The notes beneath the pieces were generated by a model. That model searched no databases. It saw nothing but the letters and a program-made list of their open reading frames with translations, and had not been told where the DNA came from. Both the position numbers and the translations under genes were made by a program. From positions 51,315,950 through 51,379,949 of the forward strand of contig OX465579.1 in the NCBI GenBank assembly GCA_950022655.1: 64,000 bases of DNA, in the 5' to 3' direction. Positions 45,622 through 57,560 of this stretch are shown here, in pieces (position 1 is the first letter of the stretch; each line of letters starts with the position of its first letter). Origin of the DNA: Alentia gelatinosa. Its lineage: Eukaryota > Annelida > Polychaeta > Phyllodocida > Polynoidae.

Positions 45622-48569
45622 GGGAATCTCTATAGATGTTGTAGCCGATGTAAAACTCGTTTTTCATGCAAAATCCAATTCAAATTAAAAGATACTTTCA
45701 ACAGAGAATTCTATTCATATGTGATGCATGTATACCAAATTTCATCATTTGTTAACAATTGAATAGTTTTTTCTACTCCTGTAAACCATCCGCAATTAAA
45801 TCCTTATAGCTACGTCCCTTAAAGTTTCTTGTACTCACTAGGTTAGATAGGAAAAATGACACATGATCACTCATATAATGGATGGAAGGCCGTAATAAGT
45901 AATGATGAATGTATGAATGTATATGTTTTAGAACATAATAAATGTCTTATACACTTTGGGGTACTTCCTTTTAATGGATATTCTACCTGTTGAAACCGTT
46001 TCTGGAACATGGGAACAAAAAATGATTTCCATTCTGTGTGGGAAATACTCATACAACTACAAAGATGGGCGACTTATGATACCAGGGCACAATACCTTTT
46101 TTGAGGACAGCCTCTCATTTGCTATGAGGTAGCAGATACCCAACAGTTTGCCATTCGACTAACAGCGAATACACGAATCAGTCATAATTAATATATCACG
46201 TTTGCCAACGCCAATAGATGTTCAGCGGAAATGATACAGACCATGTGATAAGCTTAGCTGACCACCTGCCAAAAGGCTTGTGTGTACTTCTCATCCTCTC
46301 TGACATTTATAACCGCCTTCTAAATAATATCTGACAGGTAATATGTATGTAATAACTACGTCAGAATCCATGTTGGCAATATTCACCCAATACCCATGCT
46401 TAGGCTGGCAATATTTCATTTAAACTTTCTGCTTTCACCATATAAACTCAGTTTGGCAGTGGAAAGATATACTTATCTATCAGTCGGTGGCTAATGTATT
46501 GATCCTGATTTAAACGTACGCAGTCAGCTTTTGAGAAGCTGAAACTGCATTTGATTTGTTGGTTTTTATTGTGCGGTACATCTGGCAAACCTGACAGACG
46601 TATCAGCATTGGAGTCTGCATATTTATTCTGTCTGACCGTTTGACATTTAAGTTCGCTTTCAATTCCCGAAGCTGGAGGTCAGTTTGATTGATTGCATGT
46701 CAAAACAGGGAGAAATGTAGTCATTTCTTCGGGATATCAAAAAGTCTAAAATTGATGATTGGATTTTGCTGTATTCATCTAATTTTGATTTTGCCAATTA
46801 CAATTAGGAAGACATTTTATGCCGAGGAAGCCGGCGTGAATTGATTAAACAAACTGAAATAAGTTTGGCGTAAGCGTACGTTTCTATCAAACTGTGCAGG
46901 GAAGTTTGGTGAGTATTTTGAAAATATCGAGTTGCTTAATTTCCTCTACTGCCCTTCAACTTCTGCCAAACAATTAAGCAATTGCACAAGTTTTCAATTA
47001 GACAAATAGGAGTGGAAACAAACACAATAAACCACTCTGTGGTAACGAGTAATAAAATCCGACCCTGTCCTTGGAAGCGTTCACGGAGAAGCAAGAATAA
47101 TAAAACTTCCCAGTTTTAGTATGGCATCGAGCTTTAAATAGCTTTCATTGCCTGGGCGTTCAATTTAGCAGAGAGATTGCATCGGACGTTTCTTGCACAT
47201 ATGAGAGGCTAACCAAACCAGACCACGAATGAAAAGTGTGAGAAGGATTGTCTACGATATCGCCACTACGCATATTTGATACACTTCCATTACCATCGGG
47301 CCCTTTATTTTCAGCCGATAGGGCTATTTCATAGTGAAAATAATTGTATATACTTCCAAATAAGTCTTTTAAGACACTAATGGGGATGCCCTTTTCAGCA
47401 TTACATTTGGATAACTGTTCATCCACTTTAACAAAAAATAAAAGATGAACAAGAGGCATGTGAAAAATTGATAGATCTTTTTATCAATAGGAAAGAGGAA
47501 ACGCAATCCTTTAACATTTCTTAGGGACCTTCAACTTAAGGTTTTGTTCTGTTTTCTGTTTGAAATGGCATCCATAAAACATGGATTGATCCCCGTTTTT
47601 GAGAGAGATGAACACACAAGGGAAACAAGCAAATGTACCTATTGAAAGGACAGCCATCGATAGCTTAACATGTTTATGTCGTCATACGTCAATACTTAAC
47701 ATTACAGACACGTGTTTCCATGTATACAAACATTCATTCTACTCCCCAGCATAGATTTACATAGGCACATGTACAACAATATTCAAGGCATACATACATG
47801 TACAACCACATCAAGGTAAAAGTATGATATATTCTATGTTGAAACACGCCCTGACTGCGGAGCCTATGCCATATGTGATACACAGAGAGTGAAATTAGAC
47901 AGGTATCTTAAATATGTTGTCGTGTTCTAAGTAACCAAAGAACTTAAATATTTCAACATCTAAGATCAAATAATGCTTTTCGTTCATACAGAGCAAAACC
48001 TTCTCTGCAACCTTCCTGGGTGATGCCGTATTACCATGCTTGTCTGTCGCCCTCATCTCGTAGATTATCTGTGCCAGTGATACAACCTCGGCTGTTGCTA
48101 TGGCATGAAACACCACAAAACCTAACCCACTCCGCACCATGATTACTGAACACGAGGAAGCGCGGTAAAAACAGCCACTCAACTGCACCTGGAAGCGAGG
48201 CTGCGACTTGTTCAAATTGGCACTGTCCGTCCAACTGTCAAAGTGCAGTAGAAATAATCACAACTCCAACGATGTGAGTAACCCGTGTTGATGAAAACCC
48301 TCCCTGCTCGCCTCGGACAATGTGCACAATAAATAAATATTTGAAGATACATTGCACTTCTCATATTCACTGTAAATATTTCAATTCGGGATAACAATGC
48401 TCGAACGAACTTTGTCTTCAATAAAGAAAATCGCTGTCATCAGCTTATTAATCACAAAGATCTATGGGTGCAGCCATCCTGACTATCTTTGTTACTGGGA
48501 AGACAATAACAGCGTCGCATCAGTAATTCTAGACCAGAAACATCGTTATCAGGAAATATTTTGATAAAA
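45622..48569. other. No gene; one dispersed repeat at 46513-46575
   Basis: The 60-bp repeat at 46513-46575 matches 41255-41317. The minus-strand frame at 47160-47459 starts with ATG but shows no recognisable domain. No other structure seen. Confidence 0.35.
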
Positions 48570-48651
48570 TGTGGCGTTTCCACCTGCTGACGAAAAACCC
48601 ACCGATTATGTGCACCCTGTACAGACGGTGGTCCAGGTGGAAACGCTACAT
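48570..48651. mobile_element. Very small MITE
   Basis: About 82 bp bounded by ATGTGGCGTTTCCACCTG and its near reverse complement (CAGGTGGAAACGCTACAT). A partial copy lies at 41318-41385. Confidence 0.55.
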
Positions 48652-51353
48652 AAGCCCGCTTCGCACTTTCACAAGAGATATTCGATTGTTGTCATTGTTG
48701 GATATGGTTGCTCCTTAATCACTGTATCCGTATCCAATCATTGAAGCTCATATTACAAACAACCTTATAGAAATGCATATATACATGTAACCTGAGCCTG
48801 ATCCTCAATTCAAACCCTTGACATCATGCGCAGTACATACGTGACCTCTAGTCCGACTGCCAGAACCGTGAATATTCTGAATGTGAGGATGTTATGTGGC
48901 GGCTTAATGTACCACGCTCTCAGTTCAGTCCCGATATAATATTTCACAATGCTCCGGACTGCAGAGAGAGGTCACAGTCCAATTTTACAGAGAGACTGAC
49001 CTGGAAGCTGGAGGCAGTAATCTATGGCTGCTCAGACAGATCATCAAACTGGGGGCCATCTCACTTGACACTACCAGGGGCAGACAGCGCTGATGAACAA
49101 TCAGGTAAAAGCCGTGGCGCCCTCTGAACTCGGGTTGACAGCCGGTCAGTAGTTGGGGTTGTAGGTATTGGCGGTGGAACTAACTGATTGTGGTGGGTGT
49201 AGGTGATTGAAGTACTGGATTATCTATGGCTGTGGGTTCTGTGACCGCTTTATCAAACTCCATATACTTTGTCTGGTTTATGCGTTGTCCCGTTGTCTCT
49301 GCTGTTACCTCAGACCTTATCAGTCGTTAAAAGCAAAACTATTATAAAGCACTTAGGCCAAGTTACCTCCAGGACAGTAGCATATATATTCACCTTAGAG
49401 TATATATTGAAATGTCAAATCATTATTCTCATAATTATATTTCGACTGGATAAAGCAGGATGGTCATTCGCAGAACCTGGAAATATATGAATAAAATATG
49501 TTTTTGCACACAACGTCAATTATATGAATGGAGTATACATCCGTACAGTGATAATAAGTTATTTGCATCAGGTTAATTTTTTTTATTGCAAATAATTCGC
49601 CTCAGGCGGGCGGTCTTCCATTAGGGCATCAACTTGAAGGCATTTACATCACCTAGGTTTTACAATGAAAAGAAAAGAAATAAGATTTTCGATACACACA
49701 ACATGAATACAGCCAGTGGAATATGCATTCATGCAAAGTAAAGTACATCAGGTCCTTGTGGCTAGTGATGTCATCACTACTGCCACCTTGCATCACCTCA
49801 CAAACCCACGAAACTAACCTTACTCATAGCCTCTCTACTAATGACGACGAATCACCACAATCCTCTCTCGTCCGCTCTCCGCGCTTGTTTCTGCATTGTC
49901 ATCGATATCAACTTCAACATAATTTCACTGAACCACACTTTACTTATGAATTGTATCCCAGAGAGGGACTTCTATAGTTCATAAATACTTTAAATGGTAG
50001 ACTGGCAGTGATTAGTAACACCACGCAAACTGACGTTGTGAATTCCCGCGGAGTTGCTTTCCTATCCACGGCCAAGATGAATACCTCTTGATGTTGTAAA
50101 TCAGACAGAAGAATGAAGCATTGAGACAGAGCTTAAGCCTACAGACGGCGGCGAACACTACTAACAAGCCTTAATCATCAGCCACAAATTAAACCCGTGA
50201 ATGAGCAATGACACACATAAAACACAGCCGTGAAGGCAGGGCGGATCGCAGCCAGAGACAGAGCATGGCAGTTCTACGCTTCCCCATTCTCCTCTATCTT
50301 CTCTTTCATCGCCAATCAGCCCCTAATAAATAAAACAATCACCATCAAGAGCAAGGGTGTCAGAGTTACAGCTCACAGGGATGAAGCTCAATTCATAGTC
50401 TTAATCTAGTACGTAGTCAGAGACGTATGGGGAGATGCTATCAATATCGTGGCTGCAGCCATTTCAACGGAACTGGATGCTCATTGAGAATGTCTATGCT
50501 GTGAGATAGGAAGATCGGAGAAGAGTCCATTGGCTGTTCCATTGGACGACGAAATTATCATCGATTAATTGAGTTCCTCTAAAGGTCTGTCGGTGGTGGC
50601 CACCGACTACATGTTGATATCATCGGCGATTGGCGAGGGTACAGTGTTTCTCTAGTTTTCACTCCATTCCATCTGTCCATACCGATACAATTGTCAGGCT
50701 GATACCTTCAAGCTCACCTATGAAAACCTAACATTTTGAGTTCGTTAGTCGTTGACCCAGTCGGTCTGTGTGAATCTGAATATCTACCATTCTTATCATT
50801 ATTGCTTCTCTGAGGATTGATGAAGGTTTCATTATTTTTATCATTGTACAGGTTGTGAAGAGGTTCCATGCCTACATAGTATCAGTATTTGGAGAACAGA
50901 ACGAGATGACCTTCTTGTCACCTACAAAATTAAACAACTATATCGCTAAATTCATGCCATAGCTTCGGAAACCAGATGGAACTCAGTATAAGCCAGGGGC
51001 AAGTTGTACAAACAACGAAAATATATGCTGTACATTTGTATGTCTATTAACGACAAGTTCTGGTGCAATAACAGGGAGCGATAGAACGACGAAGAAATAA
51101 AGAGCGTAAGGAGGTAAAAGACACGTTGTGGTGGTGCAGAAAACCACAGCACATACGTTACGGGTATAAACAATTTTGCACATTGTTTCCAGTTGCAGAA
51201 AGAAAGTAAGATTGAAAAATATTGAATTTACTGATATCAGCATGCAGATAGATGTGTTTTGTTGATGCAGAAATAGCGTAACATTACAACGTAGGTGTGA
51301 AAACATGTGCCTTTTCCCTGAAAAACAATGACAACAAAAGACCTGTTGTAGTA
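48652..51353. other. No gene recognised
   Basis: Includes the upstream region of the HARBI1-like gene. No terminal inverted repeats of a Harbinger element were found here by eye. Confidence 0.35.
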
Positions 51354-53748
51354 ATGATTTTTAATGTCAAAAATGGTAAAAGTGACCAGAAACTGATACC
51401 ACACCATCATTTGAAGTTCCCACCCAAACCATGTGTAGTTTTTACAGTGAAAGGGATCTGCAATCACCCTAGAAGAAAGGAGTTTTATCCAAGGGTTAAT
51501 CCCACTTTACGTTACAGTGAACATAAGTTCTTGGAACGCTACTGTATAGATAAAGCCTCAGCATTGGAGCTGACAAGGCAGTTTGAGGCTTTTGGCTACT
51601 GCCCAACTAAGGGAGATGAGCATGGGGGTGGAATTTCCATAGAGGAGTGTGTAAGACATAACATTACTATAATCATTTCACATAAGAAAAAATATATGAA
51701 AAAATACTATTAACCCTTTAAGGACAGGTGCCTGCGGCTGAGGTACCCCCTTAGGACGGGTGCTGTTGGCACATTATACCGCTAGGGGACGAGCACTTAC
51801 TCGCCCAAACCCATAATTTGAGTGTCTAATCATGTGATATGATATATAATCTTAAATATTTCTTTGTTTCTGAATATAAATACTTTCTGTGGTGTTAGAC
51901 CTGCATTTTGTGAAAATTTCATTAACATTGCTTCATTATTTCCTTGTTAAAAACGAATTTGTATATTTTTGACAAATGATGCCTCAAGGCATCATTCGCC
52001 CTGGGCTGGATGATGCCTCAAGGCATCATTCGCCCTGGGCTGAATGATGCCTCAAGGCATCATTCGCCCTTAAAGGGTTAAGCTTTTGAAAATCATAATA
52101 CATCATAGAACTGTATATGAAGTTAAATATCAGTTGAAGGAGACCATTCATTAATATATTTTTGAAGGGGGGGGGGGTTATTGAATATGATAGTAATCTA
52201 ATGTGCCATATCTACAAGCAAAAACCACTTGTGCTAGTCCCCAAAAAATGTTCTAATGCCTAACTATGAGTGTGATATATACAATAGATTTACCTGTTTG
52301 GTCTATTTCAATTCTGCCTTGCCCTTAGGTTTTTTTGCTACTGGATCAAATCACAGGGTAATAGGTGACTCCCAGGGAGTGCATAAGAGTACTGTAAGCT
52401 GGGCAGTCCATGAAGTTACAGAATTCTTCTACCAGTACCAACAGGACTTAAAATTCCCTGTCAGTGAGGAAGAAATGTGAGATGCAGCAAGAGGGTTCTT
52501 TGAGAAGACTGGTAAACCACAAGTCCTTGGGTGTATTGACGGAACACATATAGCCGTGCAAAATCCCCACAACGAAGATGGTTACATAAATCGGAAGGGA
52601 TACGCTAGTTTGAATGTCTTGGTAATAAACATTTCTAGAACTGAGAAAACTTGAGAAAATAGTCTACGGTTTAATACTTATGAATTATGCAAATGTAGTT
52701 GAATCCTAACAGAAAACAAGGTAATTTAGAAAAAAAATTCATTTAAAAAATAATGATTGTCCTTAGTTTCTGGTGTGTGTCATAAATATATAAAGATATG
52801 TAGGTGATAGACAGTCTTACTTTGTATGAAAAGGAATGAACAAGGATAATTTGTTGCTTACTTGCACCAATCTATAAAATATTCTTATAATTCCTCAACA
52901 TTCAGATCATCTGCGACAGTGCTTACCGAATTACGCAACTAAATCCCAGATGGCCAGGTTCTTCTAATGATGCCTTCGTCCTAGATAGCAGCCCCATAAG
53001 CAACCATGGAGAGGACGGAGAGATGGTTGATTGTTTTCTTCTTGGAGACTCCGGGTGAATATGATAATACTTTATTTTGATATTTTCATAATGAACAGAC
53101 AGGACAGTTTTTAAATGTCCATATTCATGAATTTGGGAAAATTGTCTTCCTGTGACGAAAGTTCATGTGATATCAGTTAACTCTATGAAGATTGCGATAA
53201 ATTGTATCCATAAAATAAAATAGAAAAATCTCATGAAATACCTTTCAATCTCTATCAAAAGATACCCATTGAAGAACCATCTCCTAACACCTGTTGGTGA
53301 CGCAACAACACCCTCTGAAGAAGCCTACAACCAGTGGCATCGCACCACTAGAGCCTGCATTGAACAGTGCATAGGACAATTAAGGCAAAGATTCAGGTTT
53401 GTATAATCTTAAAAGATGCTATTTGAAAATTTATAATTTAGAGTTGCCATAAGTACAAAGATAATGTTTGAAATGAAGGGAGTTCCAACATGAATTTTCT
53501 TATGTGATCTACATTGATATGAAATGTTATAAATATTGTTGCTTTTAAATGTTCTATGTTTTTCCAGATGCCTTGATGGATCGGGGGGGTTCCTTAACCA
53601 TATTCCAGATAGTGCTGCAAAGATCATAGTCTCATGTGTATGCCTCCACAATATTGCTAAAGAATGCAATCTTCCGATCCCTGACAATATAGATGATAAA
53701 GGACACCAGCCATGCAGAGTTAGGAGCTGGTGCTGTTGTGAGGTGTAA
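51354..53748 (+). pseudogene. HARBI1-like Harbinger transposase gene, five exons, one in-frame stop
   Basis: The exons read as follows. Exon 1, 51354-51650: NPTLRYSEHKFLERYCIDKA, donor GTAAGA. Exon 2, about 52310-52621: FFATGSNHRVIGDSQGVHKS, GCIDGTHIAVQNP, donor GTAATA. Exon 3, 52906-53054: IICDSAYRITQLNPRWPGSS, NDAFVL. Exon 4, 53262-53396: YPLKNHLLTPVGDA, RTTRACIEQCIGQLRQRF. Exon 5, 53568-53748: ending TAA 53746. All internal junctions have GT/AG, and exons 2-5 join in phase. The DDE triad of the DDE_Tnp_4 family is present (CIDGTH, SSNDAF, CIEQC). A TGA at 52478-52480 interrupts exon 2, and the exon 1-2 junction is out of phase unless one base was lost in a T-run. An AATAAA lies at 54097. 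It is probably a recently inactivated transposase, unless an unseen short intron removes the TGA. Confidence 0.8.
51710..52081. mobile_element. piggyBac-type MITE, copy 2, in intron 1 of the HARBI1-like gene
   Basis: Bounded by TTAACCCTTT and AAAGGGTTAA with TTAA at both outer ends. The hairpin AATGATGCCTCAAGGCATCA with CGCCCTGGGCTG is repeated three times near the right end. This is the same arrangement as copy 1 at 16760-17140 but in the opposite orientation. It begins right after a stop codon in the read-through of exon 1. Confidence 0.87.
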
Positions 53749-54096
53749 TTTCATGGAACTTTATTTTTGATTTATGTCTTTGACTTGAATTTATGTATTT
53801 TCAATTCTTTACCAAGTTTAAAGATTTATTTCCTCATGAAGAAACATTTGCACACACTTTCTTATGGTAATGTAAAAGTTTTATTACCAAATACCTATTT
53901 TTTTTTCAAACAAAAGTTATGTTTAGCAGCACCCTTTTTTATAAAGTAAGAGACCAAAAGATATCACCATTTTCAACATCCATGTTGCCGGTTTGTGTGG
54001 TCATGACCTCCTACATTACAATGTATGCCTCATAATTTTTTCACACTTTTGTGTATATGTTTTCATGGAGCAAATGAGAATGACTGTGAATCACAA

Positions 54097-54102
54097 AATA
54101 AA
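54097..54102 (+). terminator. Poly-A signal of the HARBI1-like gene
   Basis: AATAAA about 350 bp after the exon 5 stop codon, on the plus strand. Confidence 0.5.
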
Positions 54103-54132
54103 ATTAAATGCACTGGACTTGCCCTTTGTCCA

Positions 54133-54138
54133 TTTATT
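54133..54138 (-). terminator. Poly-A signal of the convergent minus-strand gene
   Basis: AATAAA on the minus strand, about 490 bp after the TGA at 54624 and only about 35 bp from the plus-strand signal at 54097. Confidence 0.45.
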
Positions 54139-54374
54139 ACATGGTGCAAATGAATATAACCCTACTCAATAAAATATACCAAACATAAATAAAATCCAAC
54201 GTAAAACAAGGAATCTTACAATCAAAAGAACTGAATAAAAAGCAACAATATGTCATCTTACATATACATAAGAAATCCCTGTGAGTCGACATAACATGTA
54301 AACATGTTGTGAGCACCAAACATTTCTCAGAGAACCTTCTATTTTCAAACACCAACTTTAAACATTAAACTTTG

Positions 54375-54636
54375 AACATGCTTAAATCTGTGTACAACAA
54401 AAAAACTAACTTCAACAGACAAGTGAGTTTCTCGAGATTCATAATCTTACACTGTGGTAAAAAGGCACAATAGTTCAGTTTTGCACTGTTTGTTTTCAGT
54501 GTCCTGTATGATTTAAAATGTGAATATGCTTAAATATGTGTACAACCAAAAAACCCAACTTTAACAGACAAGTCAGTCTCTCAAGAATCATAATCCTACA
54601 CTTTGGTAGAAAGGCACAACAGTTCAGTTTTTCTTA
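54375..54636 (-). repeat. Tandem duplication in the 3' UTR
   Basis: The block at 54375-54487 recurs at 54522-54636 with small changes (shared on the plus strand: TTAAAT.TGTGTACAAC, AACAGACAAGT, AAAGGCACAA, AGTTCAGTTTT). The second unit covers the stop codon of the minus-strand gene. Confidence 0.8.
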
Positions 54637-56294
54637 ATTGTTTTAGGTATCCTTGACGATTTAAGAGGAGTGAATTTTCCATGTTGCATGTTAGCCTTAC
54701 GCTTCTTCTTTGGTGTTGGGGGAACATATTCATTAACATTCTCATCTTCAGAACTCCCATCCTCGATGATCGTTGATATCCCTTTCGTCTTTTGGGCTGA
54801 CTGTGCAAGCTCTCTGTTTTTTTCCACTGCAGTCTGAGGTGACACTGCCTCTTTATCTTCGACAACCTCTTCCTCATCACATGCAGACTTATGTACTGAA
54901 AAATAGGAAGAGAAAACAATTAGTGATAACCTGACAATTCATTTATACACAGTGTGCAAAAAAAAATTAATGGTATGCATGATGTTCATATAGCAATGTC
55001 AGTTTTGTCTGATAACTTATATTTGCAAAGTAATTTCATGTGATTTTAATATTGCATTGCACAGATTGTGTATGCATTATACTCAACAACTGCTGTTCCT
55101 ATCGTGGTGTTGTTTATAACAATGGGAATCTCGGTTTCCAATATATCACTCCTTGCCTTCTTCCTGACTGCTTCAATACAACTAAGAATGAAGTGGTTGA
55201 GAACTGGAAAGAGAAGAGTATGAAGAGTTAAGTAAACTTGAACATATCAACAAGGTAAGTCTCTTCTGCAAAGAAAAGTTCTACAATAAATGGATATAAT
55301 AATTTTCAAAGACAGTATTTCTGAAACCTACTTTAACTTTAAGCTCTTTATGGTATTCGTTCTTTCTGGATTCATATCATATACTATACCATGGGTATTA
55401 CTTTTAATTGTTGGCACTGCACTGTTATGTGACAGATTAGCTTGTCTTGAGCTACAACAGATGAATGAGTGAACACTATCCCTGTGTAATAAATAAAATT
55501 CAACATTTGTGCCCCAGATTTATTATCTTTAGGCTTTCAGCTGTAAACTCAAATAAAACTTGTTTCATGGCATTTGAATAAACATAGTAGAAGTCTTTCT
55601 AGCTGGCCAACCAGTTCAGATACAGCAGAGCTAACACCCTCCATCCTAAGGAGCAGGCACTTCTGAAACTCTGTCTTTTTTTCTTAGGCAAGATTTCTTC
55701 GAATAGGGATTTAGGACTCTCACTTGATAATGGTTTCTCTTCCACCTTCTTGGTATAATGGGTTTCAGGTGTCATTAAAGGTTGTGCCAAGTCTTCCAGT
55801 GGTTCCTTTGATGGTGAAAGTGAATTGTCTATGTTTTCAGTGAAAGAGGAAAATGGAACTGTCTTTCGTTCCATGATTTTCTTTGGCAAGAATGTTGTTT
55901 CTTCCAGACCACTGGAAGATGCAGAAGATGAATCTGAGGAGTTGTCGTCATCACTATCAGCATCACTGTCATCACTGTCTGAATTATCTGCTGTCAACTG
56001 TGAATCATCTGAGGTGTTATATTCAAAGACATTTTTTCTATCACGCCTGTAGTACTTTAGAAGAGACTGTGACTCTTCCTCTGATGACGAGGTTTCAGGA
56101 GCAAGTACTGTCACTTTCTTTTGTGGCTTTTCGTTATCTACCATACGTTTCTTACATACTCCGGATTCCTTTGGATATTCATCATCATTTGAGGAGAATT
56201 TACTTTTCTGTTTTTTCCTACGTCGATCACTTGTATCGTCACTTAAAGATTTTTTTCTTTTATTTTTTACTTCTTTGTGACAGTGGCTCCGCAA
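54624..56294 (-). CDS. Candidate nuclear acidic and lysine-rich protein, convergent to the HARBI1-like gene
   Basis: Two open blocks on the minus strand. Block 1 (56294 to about 55610) is basic and Ser-rich (KNKRKKSLSDDTSDRRRKKQ, a nuclear localisation-type stretch). It is followed by a long Asp/Ser tract (NSDSDDSDADSDDDNSSDSS), then ends in a further basic patch (LPKKKRQSF) near a possible donor. Block 2 (54895-54624) follows a good acceptor (TTTTTCAG) and reads HKSACDEEEVVEDKEAVSPQ and VPPTPKKKRKANMQHGKF, ending in TGA 54624-54626. The first block has no ATG at its left edge, so the start lies upstream or is missing. Block 1 runs to a TAG at 55599 if unspliced, and the junction between the blocks is not proven. 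Harbinger elements usually carry a second, Myb/SANT-like gene, but no SANT helix is seen here. Function unknown. Confidence 0.4.
55040..55256 (+). other. Possible exon between the two minus-strand blocks
   Basis: A TTGCACAG acceptor-like site near 55061-55068 and a consensus donor (AAG|GTAAGT) at 55256 bound an open stretch. One frame ends with ELEREEYEELSKLEHINK, which looks like a coiled coil. A plus-strand AATAAA near 55490 follows. It is too short and ambiguous to call a gene, and it overlaps the intron of the minus-strand candidate. Confidence 0.2.
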
Positions 56295-57163
56295 AGAGGT
56301 TTGCGATCTGGGAGCTGTTTCAAAAGTCGGGTGGGTGCTAAACGAGAGTACTCACTGCCAAAATGAATCCTTTGGTATGAATTCTAGCGCCATAGCCGAG
56401 AGTGTCACTGACACTGGGCCTGCTCCCGCTGCAAAGGTTGCAAAATACACAGATCTTTTTCCGAACTGGGAAAACCCCCAAACCCCCACCAGGGACCGGA
56501 AAATTGTCCACACCGGGAAGGAATGATGTTTTACCACAAATACACAGATCCTGACGAGCTGGTAAACTCATGGTTGTTAAAGGCATTGAGAATGCTACAG
56601 GGAGCAACGATCCTGGGAAATGTTAGTGTCAACATTGAATATGATCTCCAGTCTAACTTGTCCCAAAATGTGAATGTGTCGATGTAATTATACTTCCATG
56701 CTAACTTGTGCTCTACTGATCATATAAACGAGCTGAGTATGATAAACAATAAAGATAAGATAGTTAAATCAGGGTTTTGTTGTTCTGGTTGATATTTGAT
56801 GATGATCATAATGTCAGAAATAGAAATAAAACTTGTGATGTCTACAAAATGCTCCAGGTGTTTCAACTGGAAGGATACATCGTTTACCCTGAGGGAATGT
56901 TCAGATAGAGTATATCCTAAAACCTAGGACACAGGATGTCTGACCAGAATACCGAATCAGTTTGGTACTATTGGGGTTATAGGGAACCTTGTGACTTAGG
57001 TTGAGACTAAATCTCTCAATAATTTCTTATAGAAACTAGGGACATGTAACTGGAAAAGGTATGAGATATATGGCCCATCTTGATTCGTAGAGCATGGAGA
57101 AGGTTGTAATGAGTATTACTGCAAAACATGTCATAGCATGACAATTGTGGAGATCTAACTGTT
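56295..57163. other. No gene recognised
   Basis: A plus-strand frame at about 56380-56525 (KYTDLFPNWENPQTP) has no recognised domain. Nothing else seen. Confidence 0.35.
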
Positions 57164-57560
57164 TTACTGTTTGATGATATAAATGAGGATATTAATCCTG
57201 TATAATCCTCTCAAGTGTAACCATCTCAGGATCTGAGAGATAAGGAGCAACACATGTTTATTTCTATTAACATTTTCACACCTGGAAACAAGTTTTGGGT
57301 ACCTCAACCTGGACAAGTTATCAGCCAATTCATCATCTTCAGACCTAATGTATACATGTTGCATGGAGGTCTAGGTTATGAATAGAGCAAAACCAGAATA
57401 ACTCTCGTAGCCATTTCATGTATGTCTTAATATTGCTTCTGCTTTAGTTTATCATGGCTAACACCTGCATGTTATCTGTGACAATGGGTATACATGATTG
57501 AATTTGCTAAGGCAAGACCTCACCTCTTCACACTAACTATGACTGGCCACAATTTATATA
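57164..57560 (-). pseudogene. RNase H remnant of a retrotransposon (DIRS-like)
   Basis: The minus strand reads IPIVTDNMQVLAMIN, then after a stop YMKWLRELFWFCSIHNLDLH and, in another frame, HVYIRSEDDELADNLSRLRY. These are the last two blocks of an RT-linked RNase H: the DN motif with the following helix, then the A/V-D-x-LSR motif. They occur with the same spacing in the Ngaro-type element (YCDNTQVNSML ... DNVIPDSLSRVF). Several stops and shifts make this an old remnant. The RT part to the right could not be recognised with confidence. Confidence 0.55.

Noticed and set aside
47160..47459. 99-codon minus-strand frame starting with ATG
   Set aside because: No recognisable domain, no splice or poly-A context, and length within chance expectation for this amount of sequence.
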